Assembly: GCA_004352715.1 (NCBI GenBank)
Contig: SCFE01000095.1
Span: 49,164-113,163, forward strand
Direction of reading: 5' to 3'
DNA: 64,000 nucleotides
DNA from: Hofstenia miamia
Lineage: Eukaryota > Xenacoelomorpha > Acoela
How positions within the stretch are numbered: the stretch's first letter is position 1; each line of letters starts with the position of its first letter. The notes beneath the pieces were generated by a model. It was not told where the DNA came from, searched no databases, and saw only the letters and a program-made list of their open reading frames with translations. This document shows, piece by piece, positions 33,946-45,069 of this stretch. The position numbers were made by a program, and so were the translations under genes.

Positions 33946-34124
33946 TTCTAGTTTTTATTTATTGCGCAATTGAATCGGGTTTACTAAATAATGTATATCT
34001 TGGCTTACACCCAGATTTCTGGGGTTCTCCTTTTTAGGCAGACTGCATATTTTCACCATTCAATGCGTTTTATAACATTTTTTATTGATTACTGATATTT
34101 TTTCTTTTTTTATGAACTTATATA

Positions 34125-34130
34125 AATAAA
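34125..34130 (+). terminator. Possible PAK1IP1 polyadenylation signal
   Basis: AATAAA about 180 bp after the stop, with another at 34150-34155. Confidence 0.4.
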
Positions 34131-34949
34131 TTTACTTAAACTATTGTCAAATAAAATTTCATGTGAACATAGGTCAATACATTTTCTTTTTGAAATATTA
34201 AGCATCTTAGGGAATTTTTATTTCAATGTTTTTAAAGTAAAATTAAATGTTGAGATTTAATTATAAGAATATAGCATTAAACCTTTTTGAAAAATTGCAA
34301 AGGAAATCCTTTTAATAACTTTAGATAGATTTAATCTGGTAAGGTATTCATAATAAGCCAATAGCGTATTTTGCCATTTGTATAGTCTAAACTATAGAAT
34401 GATGCACAATATTATTAGAAATGATCTGAAAATATTGCTGTACAAGAAAATATAGGGCCAATTACTGCCAGAGGCAACAAAAACTAAATTGTTGCAAAAA
34501 GCAAAGTTTCTTTTGGAAAAGCTTAGAGATGTTATATAACCTATTTCAGTGATCTAACTGATCGATGACCCCATTATCCCAGAGGGAGAAAATAATTTAT
34601 TTTCAATAATATAATAATAGGTTAGAGAATCCGACATTTTCTTTAGAATAGAATAGAAGAAAATATGTTGGAAATACAAAAATTATATTGAATATCATTG
34701 TGTCAAAAGGAACAATTGTTAATAGGTATGTTCTTTGATTATGCTTGTGTATGTTACATTTGAAAATTTCAATCTATCAAAAGCGTATTGTAAATTAGAG
34801 ATTTTAAAAATTTGTTGAGTGTATTATAATGTATGTATAATATTTTAAGGATTTAAAGTTGGGGTTGCAATATATGAATTGGTTTCTTTTGGTCCTTACA
34901 GCAAATAGTTAATGTAATAAAAATTATTTAATTTTGTTATATTAGAATT

Positions 34950-35392
34950 TATCATTAAGCACAACTCTTCAATAGCTTAGATGGCATGAGTCAATTCTAG
35001 ATTAATGGAGGTAATTGAGATATGTTGCAAATAGCTATATTTGACATAGCCATGTTTCTAACAATGCCTATTTAAGGTGAGAATATAATCAAAATTAGTT
35101 CCCAAATACTTTTTCAATGGGGCTAACATCTAATTATGTAAAATTTAGTTATACTAATATTTACATTAAATTTGTGTATTGTATTGCATTGATTTTACGC
35201 ACTTTTTTTCATAGCGCAAATTTTCCATGGCTCAATATTTTTATTAGAATTAAATATGATATTATCGTCAGCATATTGAATTATATCACAATTAGTATAT
35301 GATGTCATATTGTTGACATAAACTTTAAAACCAAAGGTTCGAAGTACATGTAATACCTTTATTAATAGAAATCCGTTCTGAGAATTTGTCAT
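34950..35392 (-). pseudogene. LINE reverse transcriptase relic with YADD box
   Basis: Minus strand: VYVNNMTSYTNCDIIQYADD then NIIFNSNKNIE (about 35230-35330) is the catalytic YADD region of non-LTR RTs. About 170 bp further, LKKYLGTNFDYILTLNRHC (about 35070-35128) matches the later YLG block. The order and spacing are right, but with stops, so this is a dead fragment. Confidence 0.75.
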
Positions 35393-35399
35393 TAATTTT

Positions 35400-36430
35400 T
35401 ACTCGTTGTTTTATATTCGTTAATGTACTGGTTACAACACATAATTAAGATTTAGAATATTTTTGTAACGAAATAACTGACGATGACTTTGTAAGTCGAA
35501 TGTTTTTATTAACGTGTAAAGTTATTAAAAATCCTTAATAATTCTCAACTATACATTGTGCTTGTTGAAGGAAATAATGCATGTTATAATATTTATTCAT
35601 TCTTATTCACAATTTCAAACCCCTTAAATACATCAATTGAATTTTCTAAATTTGTTAAGTCTTCAAATAATTTAATTCAACAATCTTTAGAAAATTAGTC
35701 ATGCTTCACCAAATTGAACTGCAATTTCAATTGACAAACTTTTGAGAAATTTTTTTTTAACTTCAATAAATTTTGCCCGTTATGATTAATTCAATCAAAC
35801 CTGCACAAAATAATCCTTAGATAACCAACATTTGCAAAAATTAATTTTCACAAAATTATTACATATAAATATTTCTTAACTTCAACAATTTTGTTGCATA
35901 TAAAATGCTAGACGGACTTCTAAATTTAAAGTCGTAGTGCATTCCAACCCTTTATTGCCTAAGCACAAATGCATTTATTTAAAAATTATAAAAGATAAAT
36001 TATGTAGTGCAAAGTGGTGTATCTAAAAAATTTCAGTTGAAAAATCTGTTATTCTGTAGTCTTGTGTGAATTGCAATATGTGCCATATGTGGTTAAAAAA
36101 CTATTAGAAAAGTTTTTTGAAATCACCATTTTATTTTATGTAAGATAACATGTATATAAAAATTATAATCTACACTTGATTTTAATTTTCATTCATAAAA
36201 ATCCTTGAAGAACTATGAAATATGTGATTTATGTTGCGACATAGCTACCACTAATGCTTGATGTGCCAAATATAGCACTTGTAGTTTTGACAGTGGCTGC
36301 ATACAAAGTGTAACAGAAAAATTTCAATTAATGCACATATTTAAATTGTCTTAACAATGATGAATAAAAAATCATAACATTATATAGGCATATAGCAAAG
36401 ACCTCATCAACTGTATACATAGTAGTAATA
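35400..36430. other. No gene seen; AT-rich intergenic DNA
   Basis: Nothing recognised on either strand. Confidence 0.5.
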
Positions 36431-36440
36431 TTAGGGGAGA

Positions 36441-36521
36441 GGAGAAGTCACAAACTGACATTTTGACCTCTGCGATATTGATGAGTGTTTTTTAGTGACT
36501 CATCAGTTGATTGACTTCTCC
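36441..36521. repeat. Nested inverted repeat (81 bp)
   Basis: GGAGAAGTCACAAACTGA pairs imperfectly with TCAGTTGATTGACTTCTCC, and inside it ATGAGT pairs with ACTCAT. It could fold into a long hairpin, as a MITE remnant or small RNA precursor might. Confidence 0.55.
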
Positions 36522-36613
36522 GCTAATGGGTTTTTAATGACGTCAGATATTTTTTTAAGTATGTCTACTAATGGATTTCAATTAGTAATGCTTTTAATTG
36601 ATTTTACATATTA

Positions 36614-36738
36614 GGGCCATTTTTTGATATGAGTAATTTCACTTTGATAATATCACGGGCCACTTTTTTGGTATGAGTAATTTCACTTTGATAATATCAC
36701 GGGCCATTTTTTGGTATGAGTAATTTTTGATAATATCA
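36614..36738. repeat. Tandem repeat, 43-44 bp unit, about 3 copies
   Basis: Units start with GGGCCA at 36614, 36657 and 36701 and share TATGAGTAATTTCACTTTGA and TAATATCAC. The third unit is shortened. The first two boundaries are nearly exact. Confidence 0.92.
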
Positions 36739-36749
36739 CATTTGTTTGC

Positions 36750-37428
36750 ATGTTAATATACACCTTATTATAACAACTCCTTTCAGGATGTGTACACATA
36801 ATATTACAAACTAATTTTCCATAATTTCGAAAAGGTTATACATACTTTGCTTATATCGTTTTGAGAGGCTTCAAAAACATATTTCGCATTTTGTTAATAT
36901 TCCTCGCTATCACACATTTTCGTTTTCGTCAATGCTATCAATTTTCCATATTTCGATTGCTTACATGAACCGTGTTTAATTCGTTTTTGGGAAAACAAAC
37001 TATTTGAAGATGATACATATAAAACAAATAGAACAAATTAAACATTTTTAGTTAAACAAAAAGAGATTGTATTTCAATATAACAATTAATGTTAAAAATA
37101 CATTGACTCGTAAATAGGTAAAAACAAAAAAAAATTTTATATACTAAGTAAAAATATTCAATTTGGCTATGCAAAAACAAATTAATCCTCCATCGATAAC
37201 ACATTTTGTAAAAGTTTTTAAACACGTAAAAAATTTTCCTGTCTTATACAAGTTAAACAAATTTTCTTAAAGAGTAATACACGCTAACCAAGTTTCGGAA
37301 AAATTAAAATATTACAAACACAACAAATATACTTAGACGTTAAAGTCAAACATGGTCGCAATCTCGTACCTAAATCATGCATGCAAAAGTTATGTATTAA
37401 TAATATTCGTACATTTTCAAATATAATT
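36750..37428. other. No gene seen
   Basis: AT-rich DNA up to the gap; nothing recognised. Confidence 0.5.
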
Positions 37429-38428
37429 NNNNNNNNNNNNNNNNNNNNNNNNNNNNNNNNNNNNNNNNNNNNNNNNNNNNNNNNNNNNNNNNNNNNNNNN
37501 NNNNNNNNNNNNNNNNNNNNNNNNNNNNNNNNNNNNNNNNNNNNNNNNNNNNNNNNNNNNNNNNNNNNNNNNNNNNNNNNNNNNNNNNNNNNNNNNNNNN
37601 NNNNNNNNNNNNNNNNNNNNNNNNNNNNNNNNNNNNNNNNNNNNNNNNNNNNNNNNNNNNNNNNNNNNNNNNNNNNNNNNNNNNNNNNNNNNNNNNNNNN
37701 NNNNNNNNNNNNNNNNNNNNNNNNNNNNNNNNNNNNNNNNNNNNNNNNNNNNNNNNNNNNNNNNNNNNNNNNNNNNNNNNNNNNNNNNNNNNNNNNNNNN
37801 NNNNNNNNNNNNNNNNNNNNNNNNNNNNNNNNNNNNNNNNNNNNNNNNNNNNNNNNNNNNNNNNNNNNNNNNNNNNNNNNNNNNNNNNNNNNNNNNNNNN
37901 NNNNNNNNNNNNNNNNNNNNNNNNNNNNNNNNNNNNNNNNNNNNNNNNNNNNNNNNNNNNNNNNNNNNNNNNNNNNNNNNNNNNNNNNNNNNNNNNNNNN
38001 NNNNNNNNNNNNNNNNNNNNNNNNNNNNNNNNNNNNNNNNNNNNNNNNNNNNNNNNNNNNNNNNNNNNNNNNNNNNNNNNNNNNNNNNNNNNNNNNNNNN
38101 NNNNNNNNNNNNNNNNNNNNNNNNNNNNNNNNNNNNNNNNNNNNNNNNNNNNNNNNNNNNNNNNNNNNNNNNNNNNNNNNNNNNNNNNNNNNNNNNNNNN
38201 NNNNNNNNNNNNNNNNNNNNNNNNNNNNNNNNNNNNNNNNNNNNNNNNNNNNNNNNNNNNNNNNNNNNNNNNNNNNNNNNNNNNNNNNNNNNNNNNNNNN
38301 NNNNNNNNNNNNNNNNNNNNNNNNNNNNNNNNNNNNNNNNNNNNNNNNNNNNNNNNNNNNNNNNNNNNNNNNNNNNNNNNNNNNNNNNNNNNNNNNNNNN
38401 NNNNNNNNNNNNNNNNNNNNNNNNNNNN
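37429..38428. other. Assembly gap (1000 N)
   Basis: Exactly 1000 N, so the length is a placeholder. Its right edge is inside a TA microsatellite. Confidence 0.99.
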
Positions 38429-39545
38429 ATATATATATATATATATATATTAAATTCCATAGTAATGAAAGGAGTCGTTTCCTGTACGCCTTGGGAAATT
38501 TTTTCTCAATTAATTGAATATCAATAATTCACTTTGAAAAGTGCTGAGCGAACAATCACAAAGTCAATTTGTAAGTTGATCTCGAAATTGCCTTTCATTT
38601 AATTCCTCATGTATCAAGTCAATAGTATATTTCCCAGTTTTCAAATTATTAAAATTGGCCATGCTTAGAAAATGTTTCTAGAATTGTATAAAAAGACACT
38701 AGCTGAGAGCACGCATACGGAACTTTATTTAATTAATCACTTGAATTTCTTTTTCCAATACTAAAAATTCTAATAAATTTTAATTTTATTTGATTGAATC
38801 ACCAGACATGAAGTCATTTACCAGTAATGAAGTATATTACTGGTTAGATAATGAAATATTGTCGTAGTACTCTTACTCCGGCCCCGATATGAAAATCATT
38901 AGAATTTTTAAGAATACAGAATCATAACGCTTAAAATCAGAGTTGGCATGTTTTAGACACGACCTGTTTAAACCACGTCTTAGACACTGTTTAAAACAAC
39001 TGTTTTTTCAAATTGTTATAAAACTTTATGGAAGGTTTGGAAAATAATTTTTGGGTTCCGTCCAACTTGTAGTTTCATAACCGATTTTCTACAGCAAAAA
39101 CCGTAAAATTTGCGTTTTGTTTAAGTGTATGCAATGAAAAATCTATGTTGATAAGTATATCACAATTCAATGTCTTCTACTATATGTATTTTCAGTAAAA
39201 TTTTAGCACCTTGAGGTGTTTTAAACGTTTACAACGTTTTTTTTGTAAAAAAAAATACACTTTTTTGTCAACCCTGCTTAAAATGATCAAAATTTAAGAA
39301 TTATTTAAGTATTAACTTGATGCTTAAAATAATTCAGAGATTTTTGAAAGTCTAATATACTGATATCAAGGAGGCGGTTTGATATAAATTTAAAATTACT
39401 TAAATAATAATGGAGTACTGAATAATATGAGTTGATTAACCGCATTATTTAAAATTCATTGGTCACCATTAAATGTTTAGATTGGATTCAACATGGCAAT
39501 AAACGCATAATACAATTTTAAAATTATGACTCGCATCCCTTTATC
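38429..39545 (+). repeat. 1.1-kb dispersed repeat, copy 1
   Basis: Nearly identical to 54539-55686 and in the same orientation; both copies start in a (TA)n tract next to a gap. The middle differs: 38620-38745 here is replaced by unrelated sequence at 54720-54858. No coding capacity was seen. The copy runs into the 39546 gap just where the other shows a hAT-like end. Confidence 0.93.
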
Positions 39546-40545
39546 NNNNNNNNNNNNNNNNNNNNNNNNNNNNNNNNNNNNNNNNNNNNNNNNNNNNNNN
39601 NNNNNNNNNNNNNNNNNNNNNNNNNNNNNNNNNNNNNNNNNNNNNNNNNNNNNNNNNNNNNNNNNNNNNNNNNNNNNNNNNNNNNNNNNNNNNNNNNNNN
39701 NNNNNNNNNNNNNNNNNNNNNNNNNNNNNNNNNNNNNNNNNNNNNNNNNNNNNNNNNNNNNNNNNNNNNNNNNNNNNNNNNNNNNNNNNNNNNNNNNNNN
39801 NNNNNNNNNNNNNNNNNNNNNNNNNNNNNNNNNNNNNNNNNNNNNNNNNNNNNNNNNNNNNNNNNNNNNNNNNNNNNNNNNNNNNNNNNNNNNNNNNNNN
39901 NNNNNNNNNNNNNNNNNNNNNNNNNNNNNNNNNNNNNNNNNNNNNNNNNNNNNNNNNNNNNNNNNNNNNNNNNNNNNNNNNNNNNNNNNNNNNNNNNNNN
40001 NNNNNNNNNNNNNNNNNNNNNNNNNNNNNNNNNNNNNNNNNNNNNNNNNNNNNNNNNNNNNNNNNNNNNNNNNNNNNNNNNNNNNNNNNNNNNNNNNNNN
40101 NNNNNNNNNNNNNNNNNNNNNNNNNNNNNNNNNNNNNNNNNNNNNNNNNNNNNNNNNNNNNNNNNNNNNNNNNNNNNNNNNNNNNNNNNNNNNNNNNNNN
40201 NNNNNNNNNNNNNNNNNNNNNNNNNNNNNNNNNNNNNNNNNNNNNNNNNNNNNNNNNNNNNNNNNNNNNNNNNNNNNNNNNNNNNNNNNNNNNNNNNNNN
40301 NNNNNNNNNNNNNNNNNNNNNNNNNNNNNNNNNNNNNNNNNNNNNNNNNNNNNNNNNNNNNNNNNNNNNNNNNNNNNNNNNNNNNNNNNNNNNNNNNNNN
40401 NNNNNNNNNNNNNNNNNNNNNNNNNNNNNNNNNNNNNNNNNNNNNNNNNNNNNNNNNNNNNNNNNNNNNNNNNNNNNNNNNNNNNNNNNNNNNNNNNNNN
40501 NNNNNNNNNNNNNNNNNNNNNNNNNNNNNNNNNNNNNNNNNNNNN
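39546..40545. other. Assembly gap (1000 N)
   Basis: Exactly 1000 N. Left flank: dispersed repeat; right flank: LINE ORF. Confidence 0.99.
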
Positions 40546-41095
40546 GATCCCAACCCCTAAAACATTTGAATTTACGTTTTGGAGGAGAAAAATTTTGAAT
40601 TTCAGAAAACCCATAATGACTACATTTCTCTGCAAAACCTTTTAGCTTTCTATTTTTGCCTCCTCGTTGCTCAGAGCTGAGGCATATTTTAGGGAATGCT
40701 AGAAGAAGCGTCCAGTTCTTGATATCTTCTGGGTTGTTTGTAACATTTTTTATGAGACAACAAGCGACGTGAATTCTAGCGCTTTTACGGACACGCTTTA
40801 TCACGGGAATATTTGAAGAAAGAATGGTTCTTAGCTTCAAAATAATCTTGCTGGAATCAGATGAAGTGTTCAATCAGTTAAGGTCAGCTAGTTGTTGAGT
40901 CAGGCCTGTGGATGAATTACAGCAGCGTTGGCATCTATAATCTTCAGTGTCACGTCGAGAAGTATGATCAAGATCAATGCACTTCACATGAAGATACTCG
41001 CAGCCATTGCACCACACGCTTTTCCTCTTAAGCGCACCACCACAAGCACTACAAAACTTTTGAACAGAATTATCTTCATTAGTAGATATTGTTGT
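40546..41095 (-). pseudogene. LINE ORF with PHD-type zinc finger (block 1)
   Basis: Minus strand. The 5' part (about 40920-41060) encodes a Cys4-His-Cys3 finger: FCSACGG, VWCNGCEYLHVKC, DYRCQRC. This is the PHD-like finger found at the start of several animal non-LTR ORFs. After one in-frame TGA it continues (about 40546-40873) with IPVIKRVRKSARIHVACC and the DIKNWTLLLAFPK block typical of the same proteins before their RT. The RT part is lost in the gap. A related RT core piece lies at 43270-43385. Confidence 0.75.
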
Positions 41096-41239
41096 TAATT
41101 GAGCTTGTAATAGTCCTGTTGCTGTTACAACTTCGGACTCTTTTTCTTTTCTTTTTGATTTTTTTTTGTTGAATTTTATTTATACAATTGCCATTTTCGT
41201 CTATTCTGATTATTTATTTTTTTTCTTTTCTCTTTCATA

Positions 41240-41906
41240 GTTAAATATGATATTAAATACTTACTTAAATATTTTCCAACCGTACGCCTTCCCACCTAAA
41301 TGATGTTATTCTAGGAATCTCGGAAACCTCGTTGTCAAACAAAGACTTTGATCATTGTTGGTCTTTCAATAAATCATTTGTCTGCTTAGAAAAGATAGGC
41401 AAAATAATTATCTATTTGGAAAATCAAGTGGTGAAGGAGTCTCATTATTAATACTTAAATTACGCGAAGATATAAAGTGTAGCGACGTATCTAAATTGGA
41501 AAGCTTGTGGGTAGAAATATCAAATCCTTTAAGAAATGCTACATATAAAAAACAACTGATAAATGTTTCTTATTCTCCGTATGAAAAATATTCGAATTAT
41601 TACCATTGAGCAATTGCATAATGAATAAAGACATTATGTTAATGGGAGAATACAACATTAATTATTCGGACGAAAAAGAACTAGATAGAATTGAATATTT
41701 ACTAAATATGATTAATCTGAATATTGTTAATAAAATTTAGCCGTGAAGTGACACTGCAACGAGTAGCACGCTTATTGACGACTTCATAGTGTCCGATAAT
41801 GATTTTTCAAAACCTACACATTTTACTGGGGAATGTCCGTTCTCCGATCATTGCATTACTTCTATTAGCTTAATAAAAATGAAACCGGTGTAAATCAATA
41901 GTTAGG
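41240..41906 (+). pseudogene. LINE APE-type endonuclease relic (block 1)
   Basis: Plus strand. Pieces match the apurinic-type endonuclease of non-LTR elements: LGISETSLSNKDFDHCW, then GKSSGEGVSLLI and LESLWVEISNPL. Later come DIMLMGEYNINYSDEKELD (the GDFN-like block), TLIDDFIVSD and FSDHCITSISLIK (the SDH block with the catalytic His). Frameshifts occur near 41600 and 41740. It points opposite to the PHD-LINE beside it. Confidence 0.8.
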
Positions 41907-42906
41907 NNNNNNNNNNNNNNNNNNNNNNNNNNNNNNNNNNNNNNNNNNNNNNNNNNNNNNNNNNNNNNNNNNNNNNNNNNNNNNNNNNNNNNNNNNNNNN
42001 NNNNNNNNNNNNNNNNNNNNNNNNNNNNNNNNNNNNNNNNNNNNNNNNNNNNNNNNNNNNNNNNNNNNNNNNNNNNNNNNNNNNNNNNNNNNNNNNNNNN
42101 NNNNNNNNNNNNNNNNNNNNNNNNNNNNNNNNNNNNNNNNNNNNNNNNNNNNNNNNNNNNNNNNNNNNNNNNNNNNNNNNNNNNNNNNNNNNNNNNNNNN
42201 NNNNNNNNNNNNNNNNNNNNNNNNNNNNNNNNNNNNNNNNNNNNNNNNNNNNNNNNNNNNNNNNNNNNNNNNNNNNNNNNNNNNNNNNNNNNNNNNNNNN
42301 NNNNNNNNNNNNNNNNNNNNNNNNNNNNNNNNNNNNNNNNNNNNNNNNNNNNNNNNNNNNNNNNNNNNNNNNNNNNNNNNNNNNNNNNNNNNNNNNNNNN
42401 NNNNNNNNNNNNNNNNNNNNNNNNNNNNNNNNNNNNNNNNNNNNNNNNNNNNNNNNNNNNNNNNNNNNNNNNNNNNNNNNNNNNNNNNNNNNNNNNNNNN
42501 NNNNNNNNNNNNNNNNNNNNNNNNNNNNNNNNNNNNNNNNNNNNNNNNNNNNNNNNNNNNNNNNNNNNNNNNNNNNNNNNNNNNNNNNNNNNNNNNNNNN
42601 NNNNNNNNNNNNNNNNNNNNNNNNNNNNNNNNNNNNNNNNNNNNNNNNNNNNNNNNNNNNNNNNNNNNNNNNNNNNNNNNNNNNNNNNNNNNNNNNNNNN
42701 NNNNNNNNNNNNNNNNNNNNNNNNNNNNNNNNNNNNNNNNNNNNNNNNNNNNNNNNNNNNNNNNNNNNNNNNNNNNNNNNNNNNNNNNNNNNNNNNNNNN
42801 NNNNNNNNNNNNNNNNNNNNNNNNNNNNNNNNNNNNNNNNNNNNNNNNNNNNNNNNNNNNNNNNNNNNNNNNNNNNNNNNNNNNNNNNNNNNNNNNNNNN
42901 NNNNNN
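41907..42906. other. Assembly gap (1000 N)
   Basis: Exactly 1000 N between two copies of the same endonuclease segment. Confidence 0.99.
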
Positions 42907-43290
42907 GAGTCTCATTATTAATACTTAAATTACGCGAAGATATAAAGTGTAGCTACGTATCTAAATTGGAAAGCTTGTGGGTAGAAATATCAAATCCTTT
43001 AAGAAATGCTACATATAAAAAACAACTGATAAATGTTTCTTATTCTCCGTATGAAAAATATTCGAAATATTTCATTGAGCAATTGCATAATGAATAAAGA
43101 CATTATTTTAATGGGAGAATACAACATTAATTATTCGGACGAAAAAGAACTAGATAGAATTGAATATTTACTAAATATGATTAATCTGAATATTGTTAAT
43201 AAAATTTAGCCGTGAAGTGACACTGCAACGAGTAGCACGCTTATTGACGACTTCATAGTGTCCGATAATGATTTTTCAAAACCTACAAAC
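42907..43290 (+). pseudogene. LINE endonuclease relic (block 2)
   Basis: Nearly identical to 41436-41816 (GAGTCTCATTATTAATACTT onward), with a few substitutions and a small deletion. It stops at CAAAACCTACA, where it joins a minus-strand RT fragment. Confidence 0.85.
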
Positions 43291-43385
43291 TCTTCCATTG
43301 TCTTCTATAACCAGGTCTTTCAGTAATTGTGGTCTTAGTTGATCAGGTCCACCAGCTGAGGCTGAGGGAAACGACATCACGACTT
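43270..43385 (-). pseudogene. LINE RT N-terminal core fragment
   Basis: Minus-strand reading SFPSASAGGPDQLRPQLLKD then LVIEDNG is the SAGGPDGLRPQHLKDL block at the start of the RT domain in the PHD-finger LINE class. About 100 bp only, directly joined to the endonuclease relic. Confidence 0.75.
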
Positions 43386-43395
43386 TTTGACAAGG

Positions 43396-43612
43396 ACTGT
43401 AATCATGATAAAAAACAAAAATTATCACTGACTAAACATTAATTTTTCAAAATTGCTGATAACTTTCAAACCAATGATGATAGGAGAAATCCAATTACAT
43501 ATTTGAAATCAGGAGGTAAAAATCTATTAGAAACAATAAAAAATTATGTGAAACAAATTTTTTTGAATATTTGTTTGCCAGTGTAATGTTATATCTATAC
43601 AGATGTCCTAAA
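43396..43612 (+). repeat. LINE endonuclease-RT linker (block 2)
   Basis: Matches 44846-45062 almost base for base, including ATTACATATTTGAAATCAGG. It probably belongs to the plus-strand LINE downstream of the endonuclease. Confidence 0.75.
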
Positions 43613-44180
43613 GAATTTTGGAGGAGAAAAATTTTGAATTTCAGAAAACCCATAATGACTACAGTTCTCTGCAAAACCTTTTAGCTTTCTATTTTTGCCT
43701 CCTCGTTGCTCAGAGATAAGGTATAAGAAACGAATAATAAAAAACTTTTCGAAACAGCTATAAATATATGGACTGAATTACCAAAATACATCAAATACTT
43801 TAAAAAACTAATATTGATATTAAAAAATACTCTAATATTAAGTCATTTCAACTATGCGAATATACTCTACATAGACATAAACAAAAATTTCTCAGAAAAT
43901 TTCAGTTACAACTAAATTCTCTTCACATGAAGATACCCGCACCACACGCTTTTCCTCTTGAGCGCACCACCACAAGCACTGCAAAACTTTTGAACAGAAT
44001 TATCTCCATTAGTAGATATTGTTGTTAATTGCGCTTGTAATAGTCCTGTTGCTGTTACAACTTCTGATTCCTTTTCTTTTTGATTTTCTTTGTTGCATTT
44101 TATTTATACAATTGCCATTTTCGTCTATTCTGATTATTTATTTTTTTTCTTTTCTCTTTCATAGTTAAATAGGATCTTAA
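43613..44180 (-). repeat. PHD-LINE segments (block 3) with an inserted LINE 3' piece
   Basis: 43613-43733 repeats 40576-40678. 43920-44180 repeats 40988-41240, with the PHD finger now shortened by a deletion. Between them (43735-43920), plus strand, ETAINIWTELPKYIKYFKK resembles the C-terminal end of a LINE RT ORF. Confidence 0.7.
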
Positions 44181-45062
44181 ATACTAACTTAAATATTTTC
44201 CAACCGTACGCCTTCCCACCTAAATGGTGTTATTCTAGGAATCTCGGAAACCTCGTTGTCAAACAAAGACTTTGATCATTGTTGGTCTCTCAATAAATCA
44301 TTTGTTTGCTTAGAAAAGATAGGCAAAAAAATTATCTATTTGGAAAATCAAGTGGTGAAGGAGTCTCATTATTAATACCAACATTTTCAAACCTAAAGTG
44401 TAGCGACGTATCTAAATTGGAAAGCTTGTAGGTAGAAATATCAAATCCTTTAAAAAATGCTACTTATAAAAAACAACTGATAAATGTTTCTTATTCTCCG
44501 TATGAAAAATATTCGAATTATTACCATTGAGCAATTGCATAATGAATAAAGACATTATGTTAATGGGAGAATACAACGTTAGTTATTCGGACGAAAAAGA
44601 ACTAGATAAAATTGAAAATTTACTAAATATGTTTAATCTGAATATTGTTAATAAAATTTAGCCGTGAAGTGACACTGCAACGAGTAGCACGCTTATTGAC
44701 TACTTCATAGTGTCCGATAATGATTTTTCAAAACCTACACATTTTACTGGTGAATGTCCGTTCTCCGATCATTGCATTACTTCTATTGGCTTAATAAAAA
44801 TGAAACCGGTGAAATAGTTAGGAAATGGACCACAATTCGGGAAAGAAATAATCATGATGTTAAAAAACAAAAATTATCGCTTACTAAACATTAATTTTTC
44901 AAAATTGCTCATAACTTTCAAAACAATGATGATAGGATAAATCCAATTACATATTTGAAATCAGGAGGTAAAAATCTATTAGAAACAATAAAAAATTATG
45001 TGAAACAAATTTTTTTGAATATTTGTTGCCCAGTGTAATGTTATATCTATACAGATGTTCAA
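44181..45062 (+). pseudogene. LINE endonuclease relic (block 3)
   Basis: Third copy of the endonuclease segment. It lacks a short stretch near 44385 but extends past the SDH block into the linker, through ATATCTATACAGATGTT. Confidence 0.8.
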
Positions 45063-45069
45063 AATAAAA

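Noticed and set aside
36614-36738. CRISPR-like array (three spaced repeats)
   Set aside because: Units are directly adjacent with no unique spacers, in an animal genome; simple minisatellite.
37429-42906. Very long open frames across N runs
   Set aside because: They are artefacts of translating runs of N in the three 1000-base gaps.
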